A DNA stretch of 64,000 bases, from assembly GCA_964627305.1 (NCBI GenBank), contig CAZVHP010000006.1, positions 1 through 64,000 of the forward strand. The letters are read 5' to 3'. Each line of letters opens with the position of its first letter. Position 1 is the stretch's first letter. Both the position numbers and the translations under genes were made by a program. Below the pieces are notes generated by a model. That model was not told the origin of the DNA. It did no database searches and saw only the letters and a program-made list of their open reading frames with translations. Below are positions 63,540-64,000 of this stretch, in pieces. This stretch comes from WJKG01 sp964627305 (lineage in GTDB: Bacteria > Zixibacteria > MSB-5A5 > GN15 > FEB-12).

Positions 63540-63676
63540 ATCTCCTCCTTGCACGCCAACTAACAGCCTGTCTGACTACCTCTGCTCTACGCAGACAGAG
63601 CCGAAAAGATTCTTCTCCGATCAAACTTGTCACGGTAATTGGCGAGATTGCACTCAGCCCGCAGGCTACAGGAGGA

Positions 63677-64000
63677 TCACTTCAGCAGCAGCATTTTCCG
63701 AACGAGACTGCGCTCAGGAGTAGTCAGGCGGTAGAAGTAGACACCCGTCGGCGCCGGCTGACCGGCATCGGTGAGGCCGTTCCACAGAACCTCATGCTCG
63801 CCGGCGACCAGAACCTGATTGACCAGAGTAGCGGTCACCTGCCCCAGAATGTTGTGCACTACCAGCTGTGTTTCAGCACGACGAGGCAAGACGAAAGCAA
63901 TGGTCGTAACGGGGTTGAAGGGATTGGGGTAGTTCTGCTCAAGAGCCAGATCGGTCGGCAACAGCCGGGGACCATCTTCGACCGAGGTTGCCTCAGTGAC
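63677..64000 (-). CDS. C-terminal part of a secreted protein with FlgD-Ig/type-A-like sorting domain
   Basis: The frame is open to the right window edge, so only about the last 107 residues are seen. They contain LALEQNYPNPFNPVTTIAFV, NILGQVTATLVNQVLVAGEH, PTGVYFYRLTTPE and the end VRKMLLLK: a sorting domain of the same type as in the M6 protease at 16-17.8 kb. The cargo domain lies outside the window. Confidence 0.85.
   Translation of the reverse strand, partial: VTEATSVEDGPRLLPTDLALEQNYPNPFNPVTTIAFVLPRRAETQLVVHNILGQVTATLVNQVLVAGEHEVLWNGLTDAGQPAPTGVYFYRLTTPERSLVRKMLLLK

Overview
This is a GC-rich bacterial chromosome segment. The first 1.1 kb is the 5' two-thirds of a 16S rRNA gene on the minus strand. 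Protein content points to the FCB superphylum, probably an uncultured lineage of the Zixibacteria type. Reasons: dockerin-type repeats in secreted proteins, 'NYPNPFNP' FlgD-Ig/type-A-like C-terminal sorting domains, PorQ-like outer-membrane barrels, a DUF2723 protein, and MXAN_6640-type and M6 metalloproteases. The phylum is inference; the 16S portion could settle it. Most genes are on the minus strand.

Layout. 1-1.5 kb: 16S rRNA with boxA and two tandem promoters. 1.7-4 kb: DUF3592 protein, SlyD-like FKBP, TPR protein. 4.1-5.4 kb: an AT-richer pair (DUF1828-type protein and an unknown partner). 5.4-7.3 kb: a tiny bacterial microcompartment (BMC) locus with one hexameric shell protein and one CoA-acylating aldehyde dehydrogenase, its own promoter and an internal terminator. 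7.3-12.5 kb: QueT-like transporter, two DeoR/WYL-type regulators and a PAS/GAF/LuxR regulator. 12.7-17.8 kb: plus-strand envelope operon (membrane-anchored beta-rich protein, porin-like barrel, sorted M6 protease). 18-23 kb: zinc-ribbon protein, dockerin metalloprotease, BamA-like barrel, MauE/DoxX protein and rhodanese. 23.4-24.9 kb: AT-richer small genes including a stand-alone sigma-region-4-like protein. 25-30 kb: an overlapping glycosylation operon.

30.2-34.3 kb: ribD-ribE-ribBA-ribH-nusB, headed by an FMN riboswitch whose terminator can be read directly. 34.4-40.8 kb: three sensor-type genes, one a complete hybrid histidine kinase and two lacking catalytic boxes. 41.1-46.8 kb: lipoprotein, minimal RNase HIII, EF-P with arginine at the modification site, NtrB-like kinase, prepilin peptidase, RsmE. 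46.8-52.6 kb: hrcA-grpE-dnaK-dnaJ-prmA, with a diverged CIRCE-like operator. 52.7-59 kb: dockerin protein, a Ser/Lys-rich envelope operon, an NtrC-type activator and a small barrel. 59.3-62.1 kb: purD-purE-TPR. 62.2-64 kb: a secreted protein with three tandem repeats and the C-terminus of a sorted protein cut by the window edge.

Overall this is core chromosome (heat shock, riboflavin, purine, translation factors) mixed with envelope and signalling genes. I see no CRISPR array, transposase, prophage or tRNA. The most noteworthy items are the riboswitch/terminator arrangement, the two-gene BMC locus, the degenerate-kinase cluster, the arginine-type EF-P, the minimal RNase HIII and the CIRCE-like operator.
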